The position numbers and the translations under genes are program-made. This document shows positions 20,243-30,489 of a stretch of DNA of 64,000 nt, piece after piece (position 1 is the first letter of the stretch; the number at the start of each line of letters is the position of its first letter). The notes under the pieces were generated by a model. It did no database searches. It was given only the letters and a program-made list of their open reading frames with translations, and was not told the DNA's origin. The DNA comes from Takakia lepidozioides (lineage: Eukaryota; Streptophyta; Takakiopsida; Takakiales; Takakiaceae), in the NCBI GenBank assembly GCA_030704615.1, contig CM060734.1, positions 25,296,001-25,360,000 on the forward strand. The letters run 5' to 3'.

Positions 20243-20439
20243 AGTAGCAAGACAATCGGTTTTCATGAGCAGAAGTACAAATTTTGGAAATAAAAAACAT
20301 TAAAAACATTATTTTTAATGGAATGTGTCCAAAAAAAAAAACCAATATAATATTCATTGTTTGAAGTAAAAATTGTAGTTTTGAGAGCCGTGCTCATGAT
20401 ATTTCGTCTTCCGCTCATGCGAATTCCAAGCGACATCTG

Positions 20440-20700
20440 CAAAAATGACGCCGAATTTCGCGGTAATAGGTTCCGCAACCGGAGAAAGCTGCGACGTATT
20501 TCGCGGTAATAGGTGTCTCCGGCGAAAAATGGTGCCGAATTTCGCGGCTATAGGTCCCAATATGGCAGGTGTGTAAGCCCAAAATTTGAAAATGTGGCGC
20601 CGAATTTCGGTACATGATGCCGGGGATTGCACAGATGTTGGGCAGTTCTTGGGCCATGTAACTGGAGATTCGGCGCCATTTTCTCAGACATCGGACTTGC
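20440..20700. repeat. Subterminal GCGCCGAATTTCG repeats
   Basis: The core (G)GCGCCGAATTTCG(CGGTAATAGG) occurs about five times on either strand in this stretch. It is the same core as in the large arrays at 22.3-25.1 kb, and it overlaps the 3' end of the transposase frame. Confidence 0.75.
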
Positions 20701-22247
20701 GGTGCTCAACGAGACCTCCTCAGGCAACATCACGGGACCACGAGGGAGCGTGCGAATATTCTTGTCAGCTCGCCATGAATCGTCTTCTCCGCCAGGTGCC
20801 TCGTCAAGTCTTCGTCTCACTGGACGGGTGTGAACATCTCCTGTCAAGTGTTGGCCACTTCGAAGCAATGGCGTGCCCCAAAGGCCTTCTCGCAAGGCTG
20901 CCGCCCACTTGCGAGGATTCTTCGATCTGGAGGCAGTTTGCATCAGCATTTCCTGCCTGTCCGGCCCCAAGCCCCACTGTTTCCCTTTCAAGAACTCGTT
21001 GTACCTGCATTGCTGCATAATTGACCTGACAATGTCCTCCGTTGTGGCAGTGAGGATGTCCACCAGATGCGCCGCAGAGGAGGCACGCCAGGAAGAATGT
21101 ACTGATTCGGCCATGTTTGTTGTCGGCATGTCGGTGTCGGAGTCGAGACACATTTCCTGCACATGCACATGTTCAGGTTACAAGCAAATTACAAATAATG
21201 AGTAGCTAGCATAATATTCAACGGGACGCAAATTTGTCCAACTCACCTCCCGCATATAGTCGCCGAACTGGAGGAAACGATAATGCCACCATGCTAGCCA
21301 ACTGACCATTGCTCCCTCGTCTGATTTCTTTACAGCACCTGACGTTGTCCACCAAGCCCGTATACATGCAAACTGTATCTCTGCATCATCCAAGGTGGGA
21401 GCACACTTCCACGCAAGACACATGGAACGGTGCTCCTCTCTGAAATCTGGCGCCACGAGCCTGGTTGTGTACTGCGACAAGCTTTGCAGAAAATGGAACC
21501 CACAAGATCTCTCATTGCTTTTCATCGGAACATTGGGGTCTTCCCCGTACACCCTTCGAATGGCAGCCCAATTTGCTTGTGCGTTGTCCGCCATGAAACC
21601 ACTAAAATTGGGAGGGGGAAATCCTGCCCTGGCCATCTGTTCGTTTATTCCCTGCCAAAGAAGCATCTCCGATTGTGTGTCCTCTCCTTTCATCTCACAA
21701 ATAACAATTGTCATTAGCATCCTGCAGTGGGTGTCGTAGACATTGTCACCCACTGGTGATTTGTAATTCGCTTGATATGGTCGAACATGACCCAACTGTT
21801 TGACAAGTCCCCACTCGTCATCCGGTGGACCAGTTCGACGCCGCTGCCAGGTCCACACGTTGACATTTTGAATACGAAACAACGATCTGCCTTAGTCCCT
21901 TGTCCTGGAAATCTACTTCCATGAATGTAGTCATATCCACATCGTCGCTTCACCTCCAGAATGGAGTGCATATCCGAGCCACGCCCAATTCTCTGTTTGC
22001 AGGAGACAATGTGGTTTCGGACATTCGGTGAACAGACGTGGAACACCAACTCCAGCAATGCCTCCATTTCCTTCTCATCGAGAGGAACTCTGTTGGAGCC
22101 GTCTTCCGACATAATTCTGGCCAATGCCATCTTATGGGCGGCCTGCAGCTGTATCTGTTTGGGTTTGGCACCAGGTCTCAACTTAACCTCCTCCTGAACG
22201 AGCTGCTCTGCCTCGTGGGCAGCCTCCCGCGAGTTACCCCTCGTCAA
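20548..22247 (-). CDS. MULE-like DDE transposase
   Basis: The gene is read on the minus strand in two exons, with an intron at about 21150-21245 (donor GAG/gtgagt, acceptor tgcag). The N-terminal part (22247-21840) is Arg/Glu-rich with a C-x-H-like YDYIHGSRFPG stretch. The core has YDTHCRMLMTI, then FMADNAQANWAAIRR (probable second Asp), CGFHFLQSLSQ (the C-x2-H typical of MULE cores) and, in exon 2, TNMAESVHSSWR (probable third acidic residue). These blocks and their spacing fit Mutator-like transposases. A frame change near 21840 is needed to join the first two parts. No ATG was found at the upstream end, so the start is unknown. The C-terminus runs into the subterminal repeats. Confidence 0.6.
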
Positions 22248-22271
22248 TTTGTGACAATGGGAACCAACGTG

Positions 22272-23430
22272 TTGGATGAAGTCGTCTCAGGGGGACAGGC
22301 CGACACCTGGCCGACACCTAGCCGACAGAGAACATCCCTCGGATGGGAAAACGGCGCCGAATTTCCATTAGAGGCCGTTCGGATGAAGTTGTCTCGGGGG
22401 GAGAGGCCGACACCTGGCCGACAGAGAACATCCCACGGATGGAAAAATGGCGCCGAATTTCAATACGAGGCCCGTCAGATGAAGTCGTCTCGGAGGAGAG
22501 GCCGACACCTGGCCGACAGAGAACATCCCTCGGATGGAAAAACGACGCCGAATCTCTAATGAGGCCGTTCGGATGAAGTGGTCTCGGGGGTAGAGGCCGA
22601 CACCTGGCCTATAGAGAATATCCCCCGGATGGCAAAACGGCGCCGAATTTCCATCCGAGGCCGTTCAGATGAAGTTGTCTCGGGGGGAGAGGCCGACACC
22701 TGGCCGACAGAGAACATCCCACGGATGGAAAAATGGCGCCGAATTTCCATACGAGGCCCGTCGGATGAAGTCGTCTCGGGGGGAGAGGCCGACACTTGGC
22801 CGACAGAGAACATCCATCGGAAGGAAAAACGGCGCCGAATTTCCATCCGAGGCCGTTCGGATGAAGTCGTCTTGTGGGGAGAGGACGACACCTGGCCGAC
22901 AGAGAACATCCCTCGGATGGAAAAACGGCGCCAAATTTCCATCCGAGGTTGTTCGGATGAAGTGGTCTCGGGGGGAGAGGCCGACACCTGGCCGACAGAG
23001 AACATCCATCGCATGGAAAAACGGTGCCGAATTTCCATACGAGGCCCGTCGGATGAAGTGGTCTCGGGGGGAGAGGCCGACACCTGGCCGACAGAGAACA
23101 TCCCTCGGATGGAAAAACGGCGCCGAATTTTCATCCGAGGCCGTTCGGATGAAGTCGTCTCGTGGGGAGAGGACGACACCTACCCGACAGAGAACATCCC
23201 CCGGATGGAAAAACGGCGCCGAATTTCCATCCGAGGCCATTCGGATGAAGTCGTCTCGGGGGGAGAGGCCGACACCTGGCCGACAGAGAACATCCCCCGG
23301 ATGGAAAAACGGCACCGAATTTCCATCCGAGGCCGTTCGGATGAAGTCGTCTCGGGGGGAGAGGCGGACACCTGGCCGATAGAGAACATCCCCCGGATGG
23401 AAAAACGACGCCGAATATCCATCAACAGAC
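22272..23430. repeat. 96-bp tandem array, twelve units
   Basis: Unit starts (GATGAAGT-GTCTC) fall at 22275, 22382, 22478, 22572, 22668, 22764, 22860, 22956, 23052, 23148, 23244 and 23340, with a period of 96 bp nearly throughout. Each unit carries GGCGCCGAATTTCCAT and CCGACACCTGGCCGACAGAG. Because 96 is divisible by three, several frames on both strands stay open (up to 308 codons). I regard those as repeat artefacts. Confidence 0.95.
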
Positions 23431-23559
23431 GCCCGTATCGACCCTTCATCAACAATTTTGATTCGTTTTTCGCGTTTTTTTGTCTAATCAGTCACTCAAC
23501 TTAGAGTTTTTCGCATGCGGTCCACTTTTTGGCACGTTATGCCCACCAATGTCGTCCGG

Positions 23560-23830
23560 TAGAGACCGATTTAATTCGGCGCCGGTTTTCCATCCTGCAG
23601 CGCTCCGGTTTACCTGCAGGATGGAAATTCGGCGACCGATTTAATTCGGCGCCGGTTTTCCATCCTGCAGCGCTCCGGTTTACCTGCAGGATGGAAATTC
23701 GGCGCCGGTTTTCCATCCTGCAGCCCTCCGGTTTACTTGTAGGATGGAAATTCGGCACCGGTTTTCCATCCGACCGCGCTCCCGCTTGCCTGCAGGATGG
23801 AAATTCGGCGCCAGTTTTCCATCCGGCTGC
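23560..23830. repeat. Hairpin-forming repeat array around GGCGCCGG
   Basis: Four to five units of TTCGGCGCCGGTTTTCCATC, CTGCAG, CGCTCCGGTTTACCTGCAG, GATGGAAA. The arms TTTCCATCCTGCAG and CTGCAGGATGGAAA are exact inverted repeats with a ~12-nt loop. The first two units form a 73-bp duplication (from about 23566 and 23639); later units are ~55 bp. Confidence 0.9.
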
Positions 23831-24419
23831 TTCTGGATGAGAACGTCTCGGGCGGAGGGAGGGCCACGGTGCGTCCCACTTCATCCGCTGAATGGAAATT
23901 CGGCGTCGTTTTTTTCCATCTAGCGGGCTGTTGATGAAGTCTCGGGGGGGAGGTGGGCCAGGTGGCGCCTGTGGGCGACCTCCATACCTACATTTAAGGG
24001 CGCAGTTGCGCATTAAATGTCCTCCGCCGTCTGTTTTGAACCGGACGTTCCACACGGATACCGCGCTTGCTTCCCGGATACGCCTTCGACACCTGATGTG
24101 ACAGGTGGATGAAGTTCCATTCGAGGCATGTACGCACGCATTCTGCGGGAGATTTTTTCTTTTACTTGGACGTATGCCGCGTGGAGAAGGGCGTGGCTCT
24201 CTTGAGAGAAACCCCACATCCAGACCGCGTCGCAAACTGAAGCCTTTGTACTACGGGCGGCAATGCGGCAATGCCGACCAGCTGAACGGTGACAAAGCGG
24301 CAACGCGCCTTCTGTATAGGTACATACGTGTTGCCTTTCTTTGATCCGTGGCCATTGTAGTCCCTACATTTCCAGGATGTAAGTTGCCTTATGTGGCGCA
24401 TGAAAATTAGTTGTGAAGC

Positions 24420-25090
24420 CCCTAGAAAAATGGCGCCGAATTTCCTGTTTCCGGCCATGGGGAGGATGGCTAAGCCCTGGGGGTGGCTGGCATAGTTTGG
24501 AAATTCGGCGCCATTTTTCCAGTTCCGGGCCCAGTCAGTTCCGGGACTTAGCCATTTTTCCAGTACAGGGTCCGAAAATGGTTGTCCCCTGGGCGGATGG
24601 CACATATTCTGGAAATTCGGCGCCATTTTTCCAGTTCCGGGCCCAGTCATTTCTAGGACTTAGTCATTTTTGGACCCTGTACTGGAAAAATGGTGCCATT
24701 TTTCCAGTACAAGGTCCAAAAATGGCTAAGTCCCTGGGGCGGATGGCACATATTCTGGAAATTCGACGCCATTTTTCCAGTTCCAGGCCCAGTCAGTTCT
24801 GGGACTTAGCATTTTTGGACCCTGTACTGGAAAAATGGCGCCATTTTTCCAGTACAGGGTCTGAAAATGGCTAAGTGCCTGGGGCGGATGGCACATATTC
24901 TGGAAATTCGGCGCCATTTTTCCAGTTCCGGGCCCAGTCATTTCTGGGACTTAGCCATTTTTCCAGTACAGGGTCCGAAAATGGCTAAGTCCCTGGGGCG
25001 GATGGCACATATTCTGGAAATTCGGCGCCATTTTTCCAGTTCCGGGCCCAGTCAGATCTGGGACTTAGCCATTTTCGGACCCAGTCTGGA
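24420..25090. repeat. Palindromic array of GGCGCCATTTTTCC units
   Basis: Five or more units of ~110-150 bp contain GGAAATTCGGCGCCATTTTT, CCAGTTCCGGGCCCAGTCA, GACTTAGCCATTTTTCCAGT, ACAGGGTCCGAAAATGG and GGCGGATGGCACATATTCTG. Adjacent parts are inverted copies. The exact 44-bp palindrome at 24818-24861 centres on GGCGCC, and a near-palindrome lies at about 24670-24716. The array ends ~40 bp before the methyltransferase exon. Confidence 0.95.
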
Positions 25091-25093
25091 AAA

Positions 25094-26734
25094 ATGGATG
25101 TGATTCTGTCTGTGTTTTTTGAATGCAGGTACTGTAAGTTCTCCCTGTTGGAGAAAGGTCATCTGTCCTTCCAGCCGCCATTGTTCCTCGCATGGAGGAA
25201 CCCTGGAGCTGACTCCATGTACACTGACGTTATCGTGAAGGAGTGGCATCTGCGCGACTGCCCTTGGTATGTGGACCTTCCGCCCGGCTCCCTCGACTCA
25301 TCCGAATTCCAATTGAAGCTGGATGCGGAGGCCCGACCAAACCGAGCTCCGCTGCCTCCGCTGGGTCCAAAGGAGGCGAAAGTGCTTGTCAAGTCGAGGA
25401 AAGCGGCAGAGCTTGCTTAAGCAGGTATTCAGGAGAAATTGAATGAGAAGAATAAAGGACAAATGAAAAGGACACGGAAACAGGGGAGTAAAGTAACCCC
25501 CAAAAAACAGAAAACCACCGGGGCACCAGAGGAGGCGCAGGAGGGGCCCGAAGGGAGTGACTCCGACGACGACTTTGTGCAAGGTCCTGCGACTGCTGCT
25601 GCTACTACCAAGTCACCGGTCATCCGGGTTCCCACTCAGTTCGGACTGGGACTAGCTCTGCCAAGAAGTTGGCATTTGAGGGCGAGCCTACTCGGCGGTG
25701 ACGTTTCCGCAAAGGCCAAAATTAGAATCCCCAACTATCATCCAATGCATCAATGAGAGCTTTCTTGATGCTCTGGCTGCCAGGGCGAAGAAGGTGGCAC
25801 ACAGCAAGTCTCTGGAGGAGCTGAAGGGGAAAGCCAAGAAGAGGGCTGCTGCTACAGAGCCTAAAGACACCCCTGGTTTGGAAGCCATGATGGAATTCTT
25901 CACGGCTGTGAGCACGGATTGCAAGAGCACTCGGGGGGGGGGGGGGGTGAGGTGGAGAGAGCATGCGATATGATTCTCCTCGATATTCTAGATGGGGAGC
26001 TGTTGGAGGGCCTGGATGGTGTGCCCACCTGGAACAGGTTTACGGAGGACTACTGGAGAGCCGGGTTTGGGCTGGCGGGGATGCTCCTGGATGACGGTGG
26101 ATGTATGGTGGTCCTTGCCACAAGAGGGAAGACCACAGAGAATGTTGTGGCAAGGTGGACACCAAAAAGTGTCACCCCGGTCCTCCTGAAAAAATGGTTC
26201 TGCATCAATACGCAGGGTTTGCGAACAGAGGCCAGAGTGTAAGTTATCAATCTATTGCATTCACTTCATATTGTGGTGTATCTAAACTAGACCCTGGAGT
26301 GGATCCCTCTTTTGTTGGATGTGCAGACATTGGTGTTTGAGGCATATTGTTTTGTGAAGAGAGGGTCTACGTTCAAATTCCGCAATGACGGTCGTCTTGT
26401 TGATGCCACTGTGGACCCTGTTACCTACGATGTCCTCTACAACTATGTGCCCCAATCCAGTATGCCGAAGGACACAAAGACAGGCAAACCGTGGCGGTAC
26501 AGCCGGACCCGGAGCCCTGCTTTCATCCAAACCCTCATGGAGACGTGCTCGGATGTCCAAGGGCGGATTCTTGACCTCACATGCGGCACGGGTAAGCCTT
26601 CACGTGCACATTTTGTCCCCTGGCCCGATTGCAATTGCATGCCGCATGCTACTAACCACCCGCTTTGTCCCTCAGGTGCTTCAATGTGGGCAGGGACGTT
26701 CGACAGGCATGTCTTCGCCTTCGCCTTGCAATAA
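25094..26734 (+). pseudogene. Beta-class amino-methyltransferase-like gene (best-preserved copy)
   Basis: The first exon starts at a splice acceptor (TGAATGCAG, 25129) and reads RYCKFSLLE ... MYTDVIVKEW ... RDCPWYVDLPP. A Lys-rich then acidic region (25440-25620) follows, then a helix-rich stretch (SFLDALAARAKKVAHSKSLE). The methyltransferase half has DMILLDILDG, W-RFTEDYW and LLDDGGCMVV (25970-26115). Next come an exon at 26327-26591 (FEAYCFVKRG ... YDVLYNYVPQSS ... ILDLTCGTG) and a last exon at 26676-26734 (GASMWAGTFDRHVFAFA). The SAM loop DLTCGTGAS is intact and follows motif IV, the beta-class order for N6A/N4C methyltransferases. Motif IV reads DILD rather than DPPY. An in-frame TAA at 25418, a frame change near 25690 and a G-run at ~25931 make this copy probably non-functional as read. 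The upstream exons seen at 0.3-1.0 kb are absent. Confidence 0.6.
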
Positions 26735-26861
26735 AATGTTGCATTTCATTGCTATGACGAGTCCACTGGTGCCACATTCCAACTTCACATGACCCTATTT
26801 CCGTGCCTCCTAACCCTATTTCCGTGGACACACAATGGTCCGCTCATGTTTTTTTTTTTTT

Positions 26862-26892
26862 CCGCTCATGCTCATGCCGCTCATGAAATAGC
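26862..26892 (-). repeat. Right terminal inverted repeat
   Basis: Reads GCTATTTCATGAGCGGCATG at its outer end on the minus strand. It is preceded on the inner side by a T-run (~26849-26861) and another CGCTCATG. Confidence 0.7.
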
Positions 26893-29640
26893 AGCCCCCC
26901 TCCCAAGGCGGAAACAATTAAGAGAATTATCTAATACCATATATGAAAAACCAATGCCAGTGTTGTTTATGGTAACTTCTATCCCATGGACTCGTAAACA
27001 AACCAAAGCAAAAAGGTTGGTGTGTATTGGCAAAGTCAGATACTTCACAAAGAAATATGCACTAAAAATGAGAGCCAAGAGGATAGGAAGGTCACTCACG
27101 TTTATACAAAGACGTCTTGCCCACTACCCAACACCTTGGGTCACCTACACACTATCTCTACTCCTTCAGCTATCCATGCCTCTGCACAAATCAAGCATTC
27201 ATCCTTGCCTTGCTGCTAGCAGTTGACAATGACAGCCTACATTGGTTCTAGGAAACACCCAACTCAGCGTAGCATACTAGTTCCTATGCTGAATTGCGTC
27301 TGCTACTCTCTGAAATGTAGCAGGCATGCACCTTTCTGCCCCGGTTGACCCATCAGTGACTGGGCTCAGATAAGTATTCATTCCACAGCTTCTCCTCATC
27401 TCTGTTACCTGTTTTTTGATACTTTCATGTTGTCACATTGGCAGTATCATGTCAAAGTCACTCCAAACTAGATTCACTCAACCAGCTAACTTGCAGAATT
27501 GAACATGGAAATTTAGGGCCAATTATGATAAGAGGGAAAAACAGGTGAAATGTGTTGAAGAAGATGCCTTCATTAACAGTACCTGATTTTATCAATTGTG
27601 CCACTGCTGCCAGTTGACCATCTACCCATGCAGGTTTTTGCCTCAGTTGTCCCACCATTGACTGGGGTCAGAAAGTATTCATTCCACAGCTTCTCCTTGT
27701 CTCTGTTACCTGTTTCTGGATACTTTTCCTGTTGTCACATTGGCAGTATCAACTCAATCAGCTAACCTGCAGAATTCAACATGAAAACTTAGGGCCGATT
27801 CTGATAAGAGGGGAAAAAATGGTCTCTATGTTGAAGAAAGTGCCTTCATTAGCAGTGCCTGATTTTATCAATTGTGCCGTTGCTGCTGCGGCTTCCAGTT
27901 GACCATCTACCCATGCAGGTTTCTTGTATCTATCCTTCCACAGGGAATCATATGTAATCTGGAGCTTGAAATCCGGCCCTCTTGGATGAATCTGGACCCA
28001 CACTCTATCCCTGCTCCTTCAGCTATCTATGCCTCTGCACAAAATCATGCATACATCCTTGCCTTCCTGCTAGCAGCTGACAATAACAGCCTAGAATTGT
28101 TCCAGCAAACACCCCCAACCCTACTTATCAACGAGCGAGCTAACTTACAGAATTCAATATGCATCTCAGGGCCGAGTCTGATGAGAGGGCAAAACAGGCT
28201 GAAATAGGTCGAAGAAGGTGCCCTCACCACATTGGCCTTGACCTTGTGTCATGACCCATGGAGGATTTGACCGACCATCAACCCAAAAAGACCTCTTGTG
28301 TATGCTACTTTTGTCTTGTGGCTCTTACAGCAGCGACCCGGCCCAGCTTCAATGAGCAACACAGGGGAGTCGCCAACCCAACCCAAAAAAGAAACTTCAG
28401 TCACAGTGTGAGCATTTCATTTGTGTGGAAACCGTTCTATCCATCTGCTGCCAGTTGATCATCCCTCATTTATGCTCGAGCATGTAAAGAACTCGCCACT
28501 ACATGTTCGGCGGACTAAAGGAATGATAAGTGTCACGAGGCTAGAGACTGGCAGTTCATTGGCCGGGGAGGTCCATGCAGCATGGCTCTAGAACACTCCA
28601 AGTGAATTCATGATTTATGATGATCAATACCAGTTGCAATGACACTACTGGGCGATGCAAGAGACCCAGCCCCATATCAGTAAATACCAGCAACAAATCC
28701 CAATTCGTAGAGAAAATCTCTCTCTCTCTCTCTTTGGTGGCTACAAAGGAAGACTTCACCTGCATAATGGAATGGATGAAGGCGTCCACCTCGGCCTGCG
28801 ACCCAGATTGCTTCACATGCACCTGACCATGCCCTGCAGCAGTGGCTGCTATAGCCTGTTGCACCTCTTGGATGAATCTGGACCCACACTTTATCCCTAC
28901 TCTTTCAGCTATCCATGCCTCTATAGAAATCATGCATACATCCTTGCCTTGCTGCTAGCAGCTAACAATGACAATCTACATCTGTTCTAGGAAACACCCA
29001 ACTCAACTTATCAGTCTAGTTCCTATGCTCAATTGCATCTACTATTCTCTGTAATCCAACAGGCATTCATCTTTTTGCTCGATTGTCCCACCGTTGACTG
29101 GGGTCAGAAAAGTATTCATTCCACAGCTTCTTCTCGTCTCTGTTACCTGTTTCTGGATACTTTCATGTTGTCACATTGGCAGTATCATGTCAAAGTCACT
29201 CCAAACTATTTAAGGTTCATTCAACCAGCTAACTTGTAGAATTCAACATTTAGGGGCAATTCTGATAAGAGGGAAAAACAGGGTGAAACGTGTTGAAGAA
29301 GGTGCCTTCATGAGCAATGCCTGATTTTATCAATCGTGCCGATGCTGCTGCGGCTTCCAGTTGACCATCTACCCATGCAGGTTTCTTGTAGCTATCCTTC
29401 CACATGGAGTCACAGGTGATCTGAAGCTTGAAATCCGGCCCTCTTGGATGAATCTGGACCCACACTTCATCCCTGCTCCTTCAGCTATCCATGCCTCTGC
29501 ACAAATCATGCATACATCCTTGTCTTGTTGCTAGCAACTGACAATGACAACCTAGAATTCATGCAGCAAACACGACACCACATCTCATTCAGCCATACTA
29601 TCGAATGTTAGTGCCCGCATGATTATAAATATATCAATTG
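26893..29640. repeat. Cluster of ~500-600-bp repeat units
   Basis: At least four partial or complete units lie near 27150-27630, 27630-28120, 28860-29480 and 29480-29690. Each runs through CTTCAGCTATCCATGCCTCT, GGAAACACCCAACTCAGC, GTTACCTGTTTCTGGATACT, CAACCAGCTAACTTGCAGAA, ACCATCTACCCATGCAGG, CTTGAAATCCGGCCCTCTTG and GAATCTGGACCCACACTC. On the minus strand several units keep an open stretch with VWVQIHPRGPDFKLQI and KKPAWVDGQLEAAAA, which might be an old exon. I do not recognise the protein. A TC microsatellite is at ~28717-28733. A different repeat (ACCTCTTGTGTATGCT) at ~28210-28320 is also found beside gypsy copy B. Confidence 0.7.
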
Positions 29641-29669
29641 TGCCACTTCTGCTGCTGCTTCCACTTGAC

Positions 29670-29935
29670 CATCTACCATGCAAGTTTTCTTTTGATTATT
29701 GGGCAAATCATTCACATTAGCCTGATGTTTGTGTGAAGGGGATTTCTAGAAGATCTAGAAAACTCATATCAATTGTCTATATCAAGGTAAGTCACACTAC
29801 CGGGGTCAGCCCCTGACAAAGGTAATTTCCGTGCCTTTGTGTTCCCTTTAAATCTGGGCGTGCGGGGTCAATGACCACAAGGCTATGGAAAACAACATCT
29901 TATGACTACATCCTCTCTCTTTCTCTCGACTAAGT
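29670..29935 (+). repeat. LINE 3' untranslated tail
   Basis: Homologous to 55.92-56.16 kb (+) and to 50.08-50.31 kb (-). Shared landmarks are ATTGGGCAAA, TGTGTGAAGGG-TTTCTAGA, ATTGTCTAT-CAAGGTAAGTC, CCCCTGACAAAGGTA, CACAAGGCTA and TCTTATGA-TACAT. Confidence 0.7.
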
Positions 29936-30365
29936 CCTAGTGGAATAGGGTAGAAGAGATTTTCAAGGATCTAAATCAAAGTAAGCAAGTGTTGACCCTA
30001 CTAGATTAATCAGACTTAGAGGCTGAAGTGTCCAAAACCATGTTTGTCGCTAGGAAATTGTCTGATGAAAATGAAGTTAGGCAGAAAACTTTCCTAAACC
30101 TTTTCCAGTTTGTGACATAGTAGGGGAGGACATCATGGATGACCTCAAGGGTTTACTCACTCTCGGCACCAAATTGAAACTAAGCTCAGGGCTGGATCCT
30201 ACCTGAACAACAAATAGAGGCAGAGTGGAAAGGGGGATTGAAATGCCCATCGTGTGGGCAACTTGAAGACAATATCCACTTTCTGATTCATTGTCATGGG
30301 TACTCCGACCAGAGAGAGACCCTCTTCAAATCCATGAAGGGAATTTAATCACCGTACCTCTGTTT
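29936..30365 (+). pseudogene. LINE ORF2 C-terminal fragment
   Basis: Collinear with the minus-strand LINE at 50.35-50.80 kb. It has the LSDENEVRQ and DDLKGLLTLGTKLK equivalents and a degraded Cys/His knuckle (CPSCGQLEDNIHFLIH) near 30245-30300. Stops and indels throughout. It sits directly after a 3' tail, so two LINE pieces are joined here. Confidence 0.65.
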
Positions 30366-30489
30366 ACCAACCTCAATGCAGCAGCAACCTGGCTCCTTTC
30401 TAACCCCTCTGACCTTCATCATTATTCTCACCTTCGCAGTATCATCCCACCTGCCAGCTGCAGCATAGATGTTTCAGAGCACACATAAG

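Larger units (their letters stand above)
20212..26892. mobile_element. TIR-bounded unit with transposase, palindromic arrays and methyltransferase-like gene
   Basis: 31-bp imperfect terminal inverted repeats (20212-20242 and 26862-26892) bracket 6.68 kb. The outer 14 bases, GCTATTTCATGAGC, are identical, and the inner part contains the same ATGAGC and GGC blocks in shuffled order. Inside are a minus-strand MULE-like transposase, palindromic arrays from 22.27 to 25.09 kb, and a plus-strand amino-methyltransferase-like gene. Extra CATGAGC(GG) motifs lie near both ends. No target-site duplication is visible. It separates repeat units of one family (18.6-19.2 kb and 27.1 kb onward), as an insertion would. 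Whether the methyltransferase gene is true cargo or a pre-existing gene captured between the ends is unresolved. Confidence 0.6.

Noticed and set aside
22556-23504. Overlapping ORFs of 207-308 codons on both strands
   Set aside because: They result from a 96-bp tandem repeat whose period is divisible by three; no domain is visible.
22272-25090. CRISPR-like array
   Set aside because: Units are tandem or inverted repeats without unique spacers, in a eukaryotic setting with introns.
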